Under the pieces are notes generated by a model. It ran no database searches. It was not told the DNA's origin and saw only the letters and a program-made list of their open reading frames with translations. The translations under genes and the position numbers were made by a program. A DNA stretch of 64,000 nt. Origin: Pseudomonas fluorescens HK44. GTDB taxonomy: Bacteria > Pseudomonadota > Gammaproteobacteria > Pseudomonadales > Pseudomonadaceae. Shown here piece by piece: positions 28,603 to 37,694 of this stretch. The DNA lies in NCBI RefSeq assembly GCF_000217955.3, contig NZ_AFOY02000015.1, forward strand, positions 806,001-870,000. Direction: 5' to 3'. Positions within the stretch are counted from its first letter, which is position 1. Each line of letters begins with the position of its first letter.

Positions 28603-29537
28603 TGCGCACATTGGTTATAGCCGAGCACAAAGGGAGTCAACTCACGGCAGGTACGTTGAGTGCAATTACTGCTGCTATCGATCTGGGCCTTGAAACGGAT
28701 TTGCTTGTGATGGGGGGGCCAGAGGCGTCAGCCGTTGTGGAACAAGCCGCGCTTACCAAGGGCCTGCATCGGGTGCTGCTCGCGCAGGATGAGATGTTCG
28801 AGAAGACTCTGGCCGAAAATGTCCAACCACTGATCACCTCGCTAGTGGGCGACATTTATACCCATGTACTGGCCGATGCGAGCAGCATGGGGCGCGATGT
28901 GTTGCCACGGGTAGCGGCCAGCCTGGATGTCGGCATGCTTTCGGATGTCATCAAAATTGTGTCGGCAGACACCTTCGAGCGACCCATTTATGCGGGCAAC
29001 GCGATCGCCACCGTTCAATCCATCGATTCAGTCAAGTTGCTCACCCTCCGTGCCTCGGCTTTTACCCAAGCCTCGTCCCATCAGGATCGCTGCGATGTCA
29101 TGGCCGTTAATGGGGGGCAGAGCGCAAGCACTGTTCGCTTTGTAAGCGAACAACTGACGGTTAGCGAAAGGCCTGACCTATCGAGCGCTCGTGTCGTCGT
29201 TTCCGGTGGCCGCGGGATGCAGAGCAAAGAGAATTTTGCATTGATCGAACGTGTGGCAGACAAGCTCGGTGGCGCCGTAGGTGCATCACGCGCTGCTGTG
29301 GACGCAGGTTTTGCCCCCAACGACTTGCAAGTCGGGCAGACGGGGAAAATAGTGGCACCGGATCTCTATATCGCCGCTGGAATCAGTGGCGCCATTCAAC
29401 ACCTGGCGGGTATGAGTGGATCAAAGGTAATCGTCGCGATCAACCAAGACGCTGAGGCGCCGATCGCACAAGTTGCAGATTACTTGCTGGTTGCGGACTT
29501 ATTTGAGGCATTACCGGCGCTCGAAAAGGCATTGTGA
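28602..29537 (+). CDS. etfA: Electron transfer flavoprotein alpha subunit
   Basis: 311 residues beginning MRTLVIAEHKGSQL; the ATG overlaps the etfB stop (TGATG). The C-terminal FAD-binding half has VVSGGRGMQSKENFALIE, LGGAVGASRAAVDAGF, VGQTGKIVAPDLYIAAGISGAIQHLAGM, and VAINQDAEAPIAQVADY, all textbook EtfA. Partner of the preceding subunit; no third ETF gene or ETF-QO is present in the window. Confidence 0.96.
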   Translation: MRTLVIAEHKGSQLTAGTLSAITAAIDLGLETDLLVMGGPEASAVVEQAALTKGLHRVLLAQDEMFEKTLAENVQPLITSLVGDIYTHVLADASSMGRDVLPRVAASLDVGMLSDVIKIVSADTFERPIYAGNAIATVQSIDSVKLLTLRASAFTQASSHQDRCDVMAVNGGQSASTVRFVSEQLTVSERPDLSSARVVVSGGRGMQSKENFALIERVADKLGGAVGASRAAVDAGFAPNDLQVGQTGKIVAPDLYIAAGISGAIQHLAGMSGSKVIVAINQDAEAPIAQVADYLLVADLFEALPALEKAL

Positions 29538-29659
29538 GTGAGTTAATAACAATTCCATTGCAGAACAATGTGCGAAATTGCGTATTTGAAAGTTTAATAT
29601 TGGCTTCGCCAGAGGGCGGAGGAGGGCCGAACGACAGAAATAATGATAAATGATTTTGC

Positions 29660-29674
29660 ATAACTAGAACTTAT
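29660..29674. promoter_or_regulatory. Candidate LysR-type operator (ATAA-N7-TTAT), copy 3
   Basis: ATAACTAGAACTTAT, same geometry as the copies at 11161 and 14172, 86 bases upstream of the orphan binding-protein gene. The spacer sequence differs from the other two. Confidence 0.45.
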
Positions 29675-30521
29675 CCAGATACAACATATTATTTTCATGA
29701 TGGAAGTTGATGCTTCTGCTGTCCTGCCAATAACTATTAGTACAGTACGCGGAGATGCACATGATTACGTTATCCAGTAAAACTTGTACCGGCTGGCTTG
29801 CAGGTTTGGTTATGGCCTCCAGCAGCCTGATTGCTCAAGCCGAGGAACCCGCGCCTATCCGTATCGGCTGGGTGAACTGGTCGGATACGGAAATCGCTGT
29901 AAAGCTGGCAGACACAGCGCTGCGAGATCACCTGAAGCAACCGGTTAAATTGGTTCTGGCCGATATTGGTATTCAGTTCCAGGCACTGGCTAACGGTAAT
30001 ATCGACCTGATTCCTATGGTTTGGCTGCCGAGCACTCACAAGTCCTTTTATGAGAAATACCGCGACAAGCTCGAAGACTTGGGGGTGCTTTATGAAGGTC
30101 GGATTGGCATGGCGGTGCCCACTTCTATTCCTATCAGTGAAATCGCCAGTGTCGAAGACCTTAACAAGCCAGAGGTAAGAGAAAAGCTCGGCGGCAAGAT
30201 CCTGACTTCCGAAGTGGGTAATGGTCAGTACAAACTTACGGAAAAGGCCATTAAAGAATATCGTCTCGATGGCTATAAGATGGTCGCTTCTTCAGAATCT
30301 GGAATGCTGAGCGAGTTGGATCGTAATCTGAAACGTGACAAGTGGTCTTTGATTAACGCATGGAGCCCGCACTGGATGTTCTCCAAGTGGTCACTGCGAT
30401 ATTTGGATGATCCGAAGCAGATTTTCGGAGGCGCTGAGCAAATCCACGCGGTTGCACGCATCGGTTTTAGCGCGGAACATCCCGATGTTGCTCAATTCTT
30501 CGCCAACTTCAAAATCCCTAA

Positions 30522-31712
30522 GGAAGTTCTGAAGTACCCACCGATTTTTGATGCCTTCTCTGCGTGAGGTTCAAAAAACGCTGATTTGGTCGAAAAGCAG
30601 ACCTTTCCACTCTTTAATTCATGATTTTTCCTCTAATCGCGCTGTTTCAGGGCGATTAGCCCGCATTACAGGCGCACCTCTCCTGCATTCAACAATCGTT
30701 TTCGCACCATCCACAAGTTCGACAAGGCGAACAACGTCGTCTGTTGAGCGATGTTTTTCGTCAGACCACGAAAGCGCACTTTCGTATAGCCAAACTGGCG
30801 CTTGATCACTCGAAATGGGTGCTCAACCTTGGCTCTGACTTGCGCTTTCGCATACTCAATTCCGCGTAGCGCACTGCCGATCACCGTGTCTTTGCCATGC
30901 TCTTTGTACGAACTGGGCCGTGCAGAAATCGACCAGATCATCTTGCGATCCTGATGTTCCGGGCGCTTCTGCACCCCGGTGTAACCGGCATCGCCACAGA
31001 CGTGAACCTCTTCCCCATGAAGCAGTTGATCCACTTGTGTCACGTCCGCCACGTTGGCAGGAGTACCGACCACGCTATGAACCAAGCCCGAATCCGCATC
31101 GACGCCAATGTGGGATTTCATTCCAAAATAGTACTGATTTCCTTTCTTGGTCTGATGCATCTCGGGATCGCGTTTCTTGTCTTTATTCTTGGTTGAGCTG
31201 GGGGCATGAATGATCGTCGCATCCACTATCGTTCCGTGGCGCAACATCAATCCACGCTCACCCAGATAACCGTTGATAACCTGCAAAATCCCGCCCGCCA
31301 GGTCATGCTTCTCCAGCAAGCGGCGGAAGTTGAGGATCGTGGTTTCGTCAGGAATTCGATCCAGATGCAGCCCTGCAAACTGACGCAGGATCATCGTTTC
31401 ATACAGCGATTCCTCCATCGCCGGATCGCTGTAGCCGAACCAGTTCTGCATCAGATGAACCCGCAACATGGCCAGCAACGGATACGCCGGACGACCGCCT
31501 TCACCCTTTGGATAATGCGGTTCGATCAAGGCAATCAACCCCTTCCAGGGCACGACTTGATCCATCTCGATCAGGAAGCGCTCACGGCGGGTTTGCTTAC
31601 GTTTGCCGGCATACTCGGCATCGGCGAAGGACATCTGTTTCATCGGGGCTCAACCGGTCGATTCGTGTGAGGGGGTATTTCACCAGAGTTGGAAGTCTTT
31701 TTCAGAGTTTCC
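30522..31712 (-). mobile_element. IS5-family (IS5-group) insertion sequence, complete, 1191 bp
   Basis: The left end GGAAGTTCTGAAGTA and the inverted right end GGAAACTCTGAAAAA form imperfect terminal repeats. A 4-bp target duplication CTAA (30518-30521 and 31713-31716) fits the YTAR target of the IS5 group. One transposase gene lies inside on the minus strand. A hairpin (TAATCGC...GCGATTA) sits near the left end downstream of the transposase. Confidence 0.92.
30666..31643 (-). CDS. IS5-group transposase
   Basis: 325 residues starting MKQMSFADAEYAGKRKQTRRE. DDE (DDE_Tnp_1 type) transposase: first Asp in GTIVDATIIHAPSS, second in CGDAGYTG and the C-terminal glutamate in KVEHPFRVIKRQFGY. Length and layout are normal, so it is probably active. 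It lies inside the 1191-bp element and is transcribed against the host gene. The copy at 35 kb is related but clearly not identical. Confidence 0.95.
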   Translation of the reverse strand: MKQMSFADAEYAGKRKQTRRERFLIEMDQVVPWKGLIALIEPHYPKGEGGRPAYPLLAMLRVHLMQNWFGYSDPAMEESLYETMILRQFAGLHLDRIPDETTILNFRRLLEKHDLAGGILQVINGYLGERGLMLRHGTIVDATIIHAPSSTKNKDKKRDPEMHQTKKGNQYYFGMKSHIGVDADSGLVHSVVGTPANVADVTQVDQLLHGEEVHVCGDAGYTGVQKRPEHQDRKMIWSISARPSSYKEHGKDTVIGSALRGIEYAKAQVRAKVEHPFRVIKRQFGYTKVRFRGLTKNIAQQTTLFALSNLWMVRKRLLNAGEVRL

Positions 31713-32123
31713 CTAAAGCTGACCTTGAGAAAATGATGGCTACTGCGCGTGATAGCTCGGCAGACAAGGTAGTTGCAGAATACTACTCAGCCAACAAACC
31801 CCGCTTTGCAGCAATGTTTGACGGCACAACCGCTGCAACAACCGCGGGTCAGTAACGACAGCCGATTTCCTGTCGCTATTTTGCAGTTCGATGCCCTTTA
31901 CGGTGAGTGAAGGGTATTGATTACTCATCTTTGGATCGGGATTTTATAAGAGTCGGTCAAATGCTTCAGAAATTATTTCTTGATATCTTATCCGGCAGCG
32001 TTTCCGACATTGCGCCAAATTCTATCGAGGCACGCACTGCATCTATAAACAATGCTCAGTGGAATATTATAAAGCCGTTGAAAGCATTAGTTCGCTACCG
32101 GGCAGTCATTTAAAGGATTAGAT

Positions 32124-32360
32124 ATGTCGATTACAACATTAGGTATAAAACTGGATGGGGAGACTCGTGCCAGGTTAAAGGCAGCGTCAGCGAAGTTTGA
32201 TCGCACACCCCACTGGTTCATGAAGAAAGCGATTTTAGAGCTTGTTGAAAAGGTTGAAGCAGGGGCAAGAATTGAAGATGTTGTAGATATCGATCTTTTG
32301 GAAAAAGATTCATTGCGCCATAGTATTGCGTTGCGGCCTCACGTAGTTAGTGGTTCTTGA
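32124..32360 (+). CDS. Stand-alone PutA-type ribbon-helix-helix DNA-binding protein
   Basis: 78 residues. The first about 48 (TTLGIKLDGETRARLKAAS, DRTPHWFMKKAILELVEKVE) match the N-terminal ribbon-helix-helix domain of the trifunctional proline catabolic flavoprotein PutA, which dimerises and binds put promoter DNA. The protein then ends after a short tail, without any proline dehydrogenase domain, and no PutA gene follows. Whether it is a free-standing regulator or a cut-off remnant is open, but the frame is clean and has its own ATG. Its presence beside N-methylproline-type enzymes fits a proline-linked pathway (inference). Confidence 0.75.
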   Translation: MSITTLGIKLDGETRARLKAASAKFDRTPHWFMKKAILELVEKVEAGARIEDVVDIDLLEKDSLRHSIALRPHVVSGS

Positions 32361-32499
32361 GCTTTGGGTCGAAGGGAATAAAAAGAACAGTCGTATGCGG
32401 GCGCGCTGTTGAATAATGTGACTCAGTGAGATTAAAGAGGGCACCGCCGTGCTTTCTAAATCTTCTGCCTAATAGATATCTTTGGAAAGGAGAGTATAC

Positions 32500-33479
32500 G
32501 TGACAGAGTTATTTGATATTCGTCTGGCTAGCAAACAAACAGCTTTCATTGAAATTCCAGTCATAGATATATCGCTGCTCATAAACGGCGAAAATCCGCT
32601 GCAGGTGGCAAGCCAAATAGGTGATGCATGCGAAAAAGTTGGTTTTTTTATATAAAAAACCATGGCATTGACCAGCAATTAATAGATGACATGTATGCGC
32701 TTACCAAACGTTTTTTCAAGCTTCCTTATGAGGAGAAGAACAAGCTTAATGTCGTGAATTCAGGGCTTACGCTACGTGGTTATATCCCGATGTACGCGGA
32801 AAACGTAGATCCTGCTAATACACGTGATTTCAAAGAGTGTTTTGATTGCGGAGCCCATTACGATGAGGTTTCTCCATTTTTTGGTCCTAATCAAATGCCG
32901 TCTGGACTTCCGCAATTCGAGACGGTTGCCGAAGATTATCATTCCGCTGTATTGGCGCTTGCGCGAATGCTTATTGGCGGAATCGCGCTGAGTTTGGGTT
33001 TACCACAAGATTACTTTGAGCATCTGCAGCGCAAGCCCATCACTATTCAGCGAATTTTGCGTTATCCGCCCCAGATCGGAAGGGTTTCCCAAGAGGAAAT
33101 CGGTATTGGAGCACACACGGACTATGGCTTCTTGACGGTCCTATCCCAAGATGCAGTTGGCGGTTTGCAAGTCAGGAATCGTGCAGGGGAGTGGGTTACC
33201 GCTCCACCAGTTGAAGGGACTTTTATCGTCAATATTGGTGATTTGGTTCAAACCCTCACCAACGATCGTTATACATCGACAATGCATCGCGTCATAAATA
33301 CTAGCGGTCTAGAGCGTTATTCAATACCTTTCTTTATTGATTTGGATTTCGATGCAGTTGTTAAGCCAGTGCCAACCTGCGTGAGTGAGGCTTTACCCGC
33401 GAAGTATGAAGCGTACACTTGTGGTAAACACAAATTTAAGCGTTTCGTTGATAGCTATGCGCATCTGAAAGGCGAATAG
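32500..33479 (+). pseudogene. 2-oxoglutarate/Fe(II) dioxygenase (isopenicillin N synthase family), frameshifted
   Basis: A GTG at 32500 with a strong AAGGAG seven bases upstream opens VTELFDIRLASKQTAFIEIP and the DIOX_N start (IPVIDISLLINGE, ASQIGDACEKVGFF) but stops at TAA near 32657. Reading on in the next frame gives YIKNHGIDQQLIDDMYALTKRFF, so one T is missing from a T7 run (GGTTTTTTTATA). The rest is intact: iron ligands H-x-D in IGAHTDYGFLTVL and distal His in TSTMHRVINTSGLERYSIPFF with the 2OG-binding Arg. If the frame were restored it would be about 326 residues, normal for the family. Related enzymes hydroxylate small substrates; it could have hydroxylated the imported amine compound. 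Confidence 0.8.
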
Positions 33480-34108
33480 GGAGTTTTCAATGTGCAATTG
33501 CAAGCGATGTGCAGATTGAAGAGGGTATGGCGGTAATAGTTGAGAATCTCCAAAGAGAGTGCGAGGGAATGCCTCTCTTGAATGTGGTTGATCGGTCTAA
33601 AGGCCATTAGATTTCTCGTTGCGGGCACGGCCGGAACACAAATGCTAGGCCAGGTGGCCTTAGACCTTGTAAAGCTGGGACTTAGGAGAATTTAACATTC
33701 AAGTACGAGCTATTATTTCTCCGAAAATCGTCAGTAATTCAGCGAAATCTCGTCAGCAGCGTTGCAGCCCCCAAGAATTTCCACTCGAAGGCCTGCTGGC
33801 CAACAGATTTTATTTTCGCTTTAAAATCAGTTGTATAGAAGGGTATCTGGCATCCCGTTTAATTAGCGACGCTGACAGCTTGAAGTCGGCTGTCAAGAAT
33901 TTCCTCCAGACACATAATTTAACATAATATACATTATGCGTACCGTCCTATGCGGGACTGGGGGGCTCGGGTGTCGTTGTCATGTGGTCGTCAGCAGTTA
34001 TCTGGACTTTTCAACGGTTCACTGGATATGTAAGAAAAACAGTGATTTATCGAGTGAAAAAACAACCATGTACGAGTAATTGCTAAATTTATCAACCGCA
34101 GCTCTCAG

Positions 34109-34171
34109 AAATCATCGTGTAAATCGAGCCTTTCGCATCACGTGCACGAATTTGCTTACAGACCACTTGTC
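34109..34171. repeat. 63-bp direct repeat, copy A
   Basis: Matches copy B (34355-34417) at 58 of 63 positions by eye; ends in TTGCTTACAGACCACTTGTC. Preceded by CTCAGAA in both neighbourhoods. Confidence 0.75.
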
Positions 34172-34354
34172 GTCGTCACTTAAAAATCAGAAAAATCATC
34201 TTAAAAAATATTCTCGAAAATTCATGGGCCTAGGAAGTCACGAAAATGATTCTTCGTGGTTTAAGCATATGAAGTAATCAGTGCTGTTCCACTCAGTACA
34301 TTGGACTCAAGCCATGCACTACAGTTCTCAGAAGTAATCGTGTAAAAAAATGGG

Positions 34355-34417
34355 AAGTAATCGTGTAAATCGAGCCTTTCGCCTCACGTTCACGGATTTG
34401 CTTACAGACCACTTGTC
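34355..34417. repeat. 63-bp direct repeat, copy B
   Basis: Second copy, with five mismatches to copy A. A shorter partial third copy (CTCAGAAGTAATCGTGTAAA) sits just before it at about 34327-34346. Confidence 0.75.
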
Positions 34418-34855
34418 CGGCAATCATCAGCGCGCTGAAGGCTCTGGCGCAGCCTTTGTGACCATCATCGTTCATGATTTTACGTCCTGAGCGGCGAATC
34501 CAGAAATGTCGTCCTTGTTGAGCGTGATTGCGCACCGTATGCGGATTCGACTATTCCTTTGATTAAAGGAGCTTTTTTGGGGCCAGTTCGCTCGTTTACG
34601 GCATTACTTACGCGGCAAGCCCATCCGAAAACACGTCGCTGTGTGAAATCTGAAGCGTTCAGCGTGGGTTGGTGCGCAGATTTCAAGGGCTGCCACACAT
34701 GCAAAAGCGCCGCCGGATTTACTTGCAAATACTGACGGTTTGGCGGTGAACACCTTGCGTTTGAAGGCTTTCTAGCTTTCATCCCGCCAACACTCTGGAA
34801 ACTCTCCTGAATCTGGCAGATTAATAGCTCAGTAAAATGCCAATCCGGTACCGTT

Positions 34856-34914
34856 GTTAACCACAATTTTGACTTGTTAACTACGGTGGTTAACAAGTCA
34901 AAAAACAAGTTAAC
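34856..34914. repeat. Symmetric array of four GTTAAC boxes with long inverted repeat
   Basis: GTTAAC occurs at 34856, 34876, 34889 and 34909 (spacings 20, 13, 20). The inner two lie in a perfect 15-base inverted repeat, TTTTGACTTGTTAAC (34867-34881) and its complement (34889-34903), spacer TACGGTG. The whole is symmetric around 34885, as an operator or recombinase/replication site would be. Confidence 0.65.
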
Positions 34915-34964
34915 ACAGTAATTCTGAACCTGCGTGTTCGCCATGATTTGCCTGGCGCGCCTAG

Positions 34965-36131
34965 GGAATCTCCGAACAAGTCTTCAAATGTGCTGAAATG
35001 CGCCTGACAACCTGATCCGAGCCGTCCATGAGCCAGATGAGTTTTTCCGACTTTGAGTACGCCGGTAAGCGCAAGCAAACTCGCCGCGAACGCTTTCTCG
35101 CCGAGATGGATCAGGTCGTGCCCTGGACAGGCCTGCTGGGGCTGATCGAGCCGTTCTACCCCAAGGCTGGTGGCGGTAGAAAACCCTACCCTCTGGAAAC
35201 CATGCTGCGCATCCATCTGTTGCAGAACTGGTTCTCCCTGAGCGATCCAGCCATGGAAGAAGCGCTGTATGAAATCACGCCCATGCGCCAGTTCGCACAC
35301 CTGACGCTCAGCGCACCGATCCCCGAAGACACCACGATCATGAACTTCCGGCACTTGCTGGAGAAGCATCAGCTCGCACCTGCGATCCTCGCGGTCATCA
35401 ACGGTTATTTGCAAGAAAAAGGCCTGTCGCTACGCCAGGGCACCATCGTTGATGCAACCATTATTCATGCCCCCAGTTCCACGAAGAACGAAGAAGGCAA
35501 GCGCGATCCCGAGATGCATCAGACGAAGAAAGGTAACCAGTATTTCTTTGGGATGAAGGCCCATATTGGCGCCGATGCCGAGTCGGGGCTGGTTCATCAC
35601 GTCCATGGCACCGCCGCTAATGTGGCTGATGTCACGCAGGTCGCCGAACTGCTGCATGGCGAAGAAAACGCCGTGTATGCAGACGCCGGATACACCGGTG
35701 TCGATAAGCGCGAAGAGCATGAAAATCGTGAGGTGATCTGGCAAATCGCAGCGCGCCGCAGCACCTATGCCAAGTTGAATAAACGCAGCTTGCTCTACAA
35801 GGCCAAGCGCAAGATCGAGTACTGCAAAGCTCAGACACGAGCCAAGGTCGAGCATCCGTTTCGGGTGATCAAGCGGCAGTTTGGTTACGTGAAAGTGCGC
35901 TTTCGTGGACTGATGAAAAACACAGCTCAGCTGACCACGCTGTTCGCCCTGTCAAACCTATGGATGGCTCGAAAACAGCTGATGGGTATGGGCGAGTTGG
36001 GCGCTTAACACGGAAGACCGGGCGAAAAAGCCTTCAATACACGACGCATCGGCCGCGTTTTGGCAAATAGCGGTGCGGTCGGGGGAGTTTTCGACTTGCC
36101 GCCGCCGTGCGGCAAGTTGATCGGAGCATCC
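34965..36131 (+). mobile_element. IS5-family (IS5-group) insertion sequence, complete, 1167 bp
   Basis: Ends GGAATCTCCGAACAA and (inverted) GGATGCTCCGATCAA match at 12 of 15 bases. Target duplication CTAG at 34961-34964 and 36132-36135, a YTAR site. One intact transposase gene on the plus strand. A different element from the one at 30.5 kb. Confidence 0.92.
35028..36008 (+). CDS. IS5-group transposase
   Basis: 326 residues, MSQMSFSDFEYAGKRKQTRRERF. DDE residues in GTIVDATIIHAPSS, YADAGYTGVDKRE and AKVEHPFRVIKRQFGY. Full length and apparently functional. Related to but distinct from the transposase at 30.7 kb (the two are similar over their whole length with many substitutions). Confidence 0.95.
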   Translation: MSQMSFSDFEYAGKRKQTRRERFLAEMDQVVPWTGLLGLIEPFYPKAGGGRKPYPLETMLRIHLLQNWFSLSDPAMEEALYEITPMRQFAHLTLSAPIPEDTTIMNFRHLLEKHQLAPAILAVINGYLQEKGLSLRQGTIVDATIIHAPSSTKNEEGKRDPEMHQTKKGNQYFFGMKAHIGADAESGLVHHVHGTAANVADVTQVAELLHGEENAVYADAGYTGVDKREEHENREVIWQIAARRSTYAKLNKRSLLYKAKRKIEYCKAQTRAKVEHPFRVIKRQFGYVKVRFRGLMKNTAQLTTLFALSNLWMARKQLMGMGELGA

Positions 36132-36351
36132 CTAGGGTTTCAACGCTCCGTAATGCTGTTCCAACTCCGGGATTTGCCGCTTTGAACGGTTACGCATATC
36201 ATTGCTCGCGCTGCCCTGTCAGTCGTGACTTCCGGTTTTTGGCATCCCGCGAGATTAGGGTGGATCACGCCAAAGCGCCCTGACACCGCGTGTTTAACGA
36301 AAGAGATGTACTTTTGAAGGTGGTCCACCACCAATTGCAACGTAACGACCT

Positions 36352-36471
36352 TTGGTAGTTGACGAAATAGGCGATGGCTAACAGTGGGATCAGTCGTCTT
36401 GCCGCCTTGCGGCAAGCACTCGACTCCACGTCGCTGCACAGGCGGTCCTGTGGGCTGGTCATTGTTGTCAT
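36352..36471 (-). pseudogene. 5' fragment of an ACS-family MFS transporter gene
   Basis: About 40 codons reading leftwards from an ATG at 36471 give MTTMTSPQDRL followed by KAARRLIPLLAIAYFVNY, the first amphipathic and membrane segment typical of anion:cation symporter (phthalate or hydroxyphenylacetate permease type) MFS proteins. Similarity then ends abruptly about 200 bases from the IS5-group element. The rest of 36132-36734 holds no recognisable gene. Probably a truncation by an earlier rearrangement. Confidence 0.55.
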
Positions 36472-36734
36472 GAGTCGTCCGCTATTGTTTTTTTGAGATT
36501 CGACGCGGCCGAGCATATGCCAGCGCCGTCCCTCCCGGCCAAGACCTTTAGGCCATACGTACTCATGCCAACTGAGCATACCCTGAGGCGTGACAAGTCC
36601 TCTCAATCATCCTTGCTGATGATGCCGATCAAGCATGGATGCCCATGTTGACACAGTATTTGTCATTCGCCGCAGGCTGTCCTGAAACTGCCAACTGCAT
36701 ATCGCGCACTGAACAAAAACAATAAGGACTGCCC

Positions 36735-37640
36735 ATGAAAGCAAAACAGACTCGACTCCTGCTGGCACTGACTGCCTGCCTCAGCGTCCCCTTGTTCGCG
36801 ACGGCAGCGTCACCTGTCAATCGAATAAGTATCAGCCAAGGGGCCATCAAGATAGAGGCTTACGAACAGGGAGCGGGCAAGGCCATCGTCATCCTGCCGT
36901 CCCTGGGGCGAGGAGCACAGGATTACGATGAAGTCGCAGGCTACCTGGCCAAGGAAGGATTCCGGGTATTGCGTCCAGAGCCACGGGGAGTGAACGGTAG
37001 CCAAGGCCCATTGAACAACCTGACGCTCCATGACTTTGCGGCTGATGTCGCCCTGTTGATGGACCATGAAAAAACCGGCCCGGCCATCGTGGTCGGTCAT
37101 GCCTGGGGCAGCCAACCTGCACGCGTGCTCACCGTGGATCGCCCTGACCTGGTCAAAGGAGTGGTGATGGCGGCGGCCTCGGTAGGGAAGCTCCCTCCAG
37201 GTTTTTCGGAAAAGCCCTATGGCAGGATGGTTGAGGCCATCACCGGCTCGGGTAATTACGCCCTGCCCGAAGCACAGCGCTTGAGGTATCTGCAGCAAGC
37301 CTTTTTCGCACCCGGCAATGACCCTCATCCCTGGTTGACCGGCTGGTATGAAGCCACACACAAAGCAGAGGCACAGGCACGTGATGCAACGCCCATCGAC
37401 CTGTATTGGTCGGCGGGCTCCACCGTACCGATCCTCGACCTTCAGGGCGGCGATGACGCAGTGGTTATACCCAACATTCTGAAGTCGATGCTGGGTGATC
37501 GGGTCGAGGCCAAAACCATACCGGGAGCCGGACACGCCATGGCGCCCGAACGGCCGCGAGAAATGGCACACGCCATTGCCGAGTTTGCAAAGCGTGTGTA
37601 TGCCGACACACCCGTCACCGGTCAGGTGAAAGGAGGTTGA
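36735..37640 (+). CDS. Secreted alpha/beta-hydrolase-fold protein without nucleophile serine (copy 1)
   Basis: 301 residues with a signal peptide (about 1-25, ending ATAAS), so exported. The fold is clear: VILPSLGRGAQDYDEVAGYL, RVLRPEPRGVNGS (oxyanion/strand region), nucleophile elbow IVVGHAWGSQPAR, acid-loop ILDLQGGDDAVV and the catalytic-type His in GAGHAMAPERP. In the G-x-Nuc-x-G elbow the nucleophile is Ala, not Ser, so classical esterase chemistry is not expected. A close paralogue at 44904 shares the change. Known: a subfamily with GHA-[FWY]-G elbows exists whose activity I do not know. The ATG at 36735 has AAGGA seven bases upstream. It faces a LysR gene tail-to-tail. Confidence 0.87.
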   Translation: MKAKQTRLLLALTACLSVPLFATAASPVNRISISQGAIKIEAYEQGAGKAIVILPSLGRGAQDYDEVAGYLAKEGFRVLRPEPRGVNGSQGPLNNLTLHDFAADVALLMDHEKTGPAIVVGHAWGSQPARVLTVDRPDLVKGVVMAAASVGKLPPGFSEKPYGRMVEAITGSGNYALPEAQRLRYLQQAFFAPGNDPHPWLTGWYEATHKAEAQARDATPIDLYWSAGSTVPILDLQGGDDAVVIPNILKSMLGDRVEAKTIPGAGHAMAPERPREMAHAIAEFAKRVYADTPVTGQVKGG

Positions 37641-37694
37641 GCAATCAGCAACTGGCAAGGTCGACTATAGAGATCGAGCCGTGCCCTGCCCTGA

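Larger units (their letters stand above)
29761..31855 (+). pseudogene. ProX-like periplasmic binding protein gene interrupted by an IS5-group element
   Basis: The ATG at 29761 follows GGAG by six bases and opens a signal peptide (ending LIAQAEE) and an OpuAC/ProX binding protein (IRIGWVNWSDTEIAVKLAD; LANGNIDLIPMVWLPSTHKSFYEKY; WSPHWMF). At residue about 253 (KIPK) the frame enters the insertion sequence. After it, the remaining about 46 codons resume (ADLEKMMATARDSSADK, to TTAATTAGQ). Removing the 1191-base element and one CTAA copy restores AAA ATC CCT AAA GCT GAC in frame, so the gene was intact before insertion. It stood alone, not next to a permease, as orphan binding proteins like BetX and CaiX do in Pseudomonas. 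Confidence 0.9.
33480..34964. other. Long gene-poor stretch with repeats
   Basis: Nearly 1.5 kb between the 2OG oxygenase and an IS5-group element. No recognisable protein is encoded. It holds the pair of 63-base direct repeats, a CATAAT-ATAC-ATTATG inverted repeat (about 33921-33936) and a symmetric array of four GTTAAC boxes just before the IS. It is more A+T-rich than its surroundings at 33.9-34.3 kb. It looks like decayed mobile DNA. Confidence 0.55.

Noticed and set aside
30600..30662. Hairpin in the left part of the first IS as a host terminator
   Set aside because: It lies inside the element and belongs to it.
31907..32113. 68-codon frame between the broken binding protein and the RHH gene
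   Set aside because: No convincing ribosome site, no recognisable protein, and it lies in the likely leader region of the RHH gene.
34293..34535. 80-codon leftward frame over the second 63-bp repeat
   Set aside because: Contains the direct repeat and resembles no protein; only possibly a decayed mobile-element piece.
34480..34944. 154-codon leftward frame before the second IS5 element
   Set aside because: It runs through the GTTAAC palindrome array, has no known similarity and biased composition; treated as chance.
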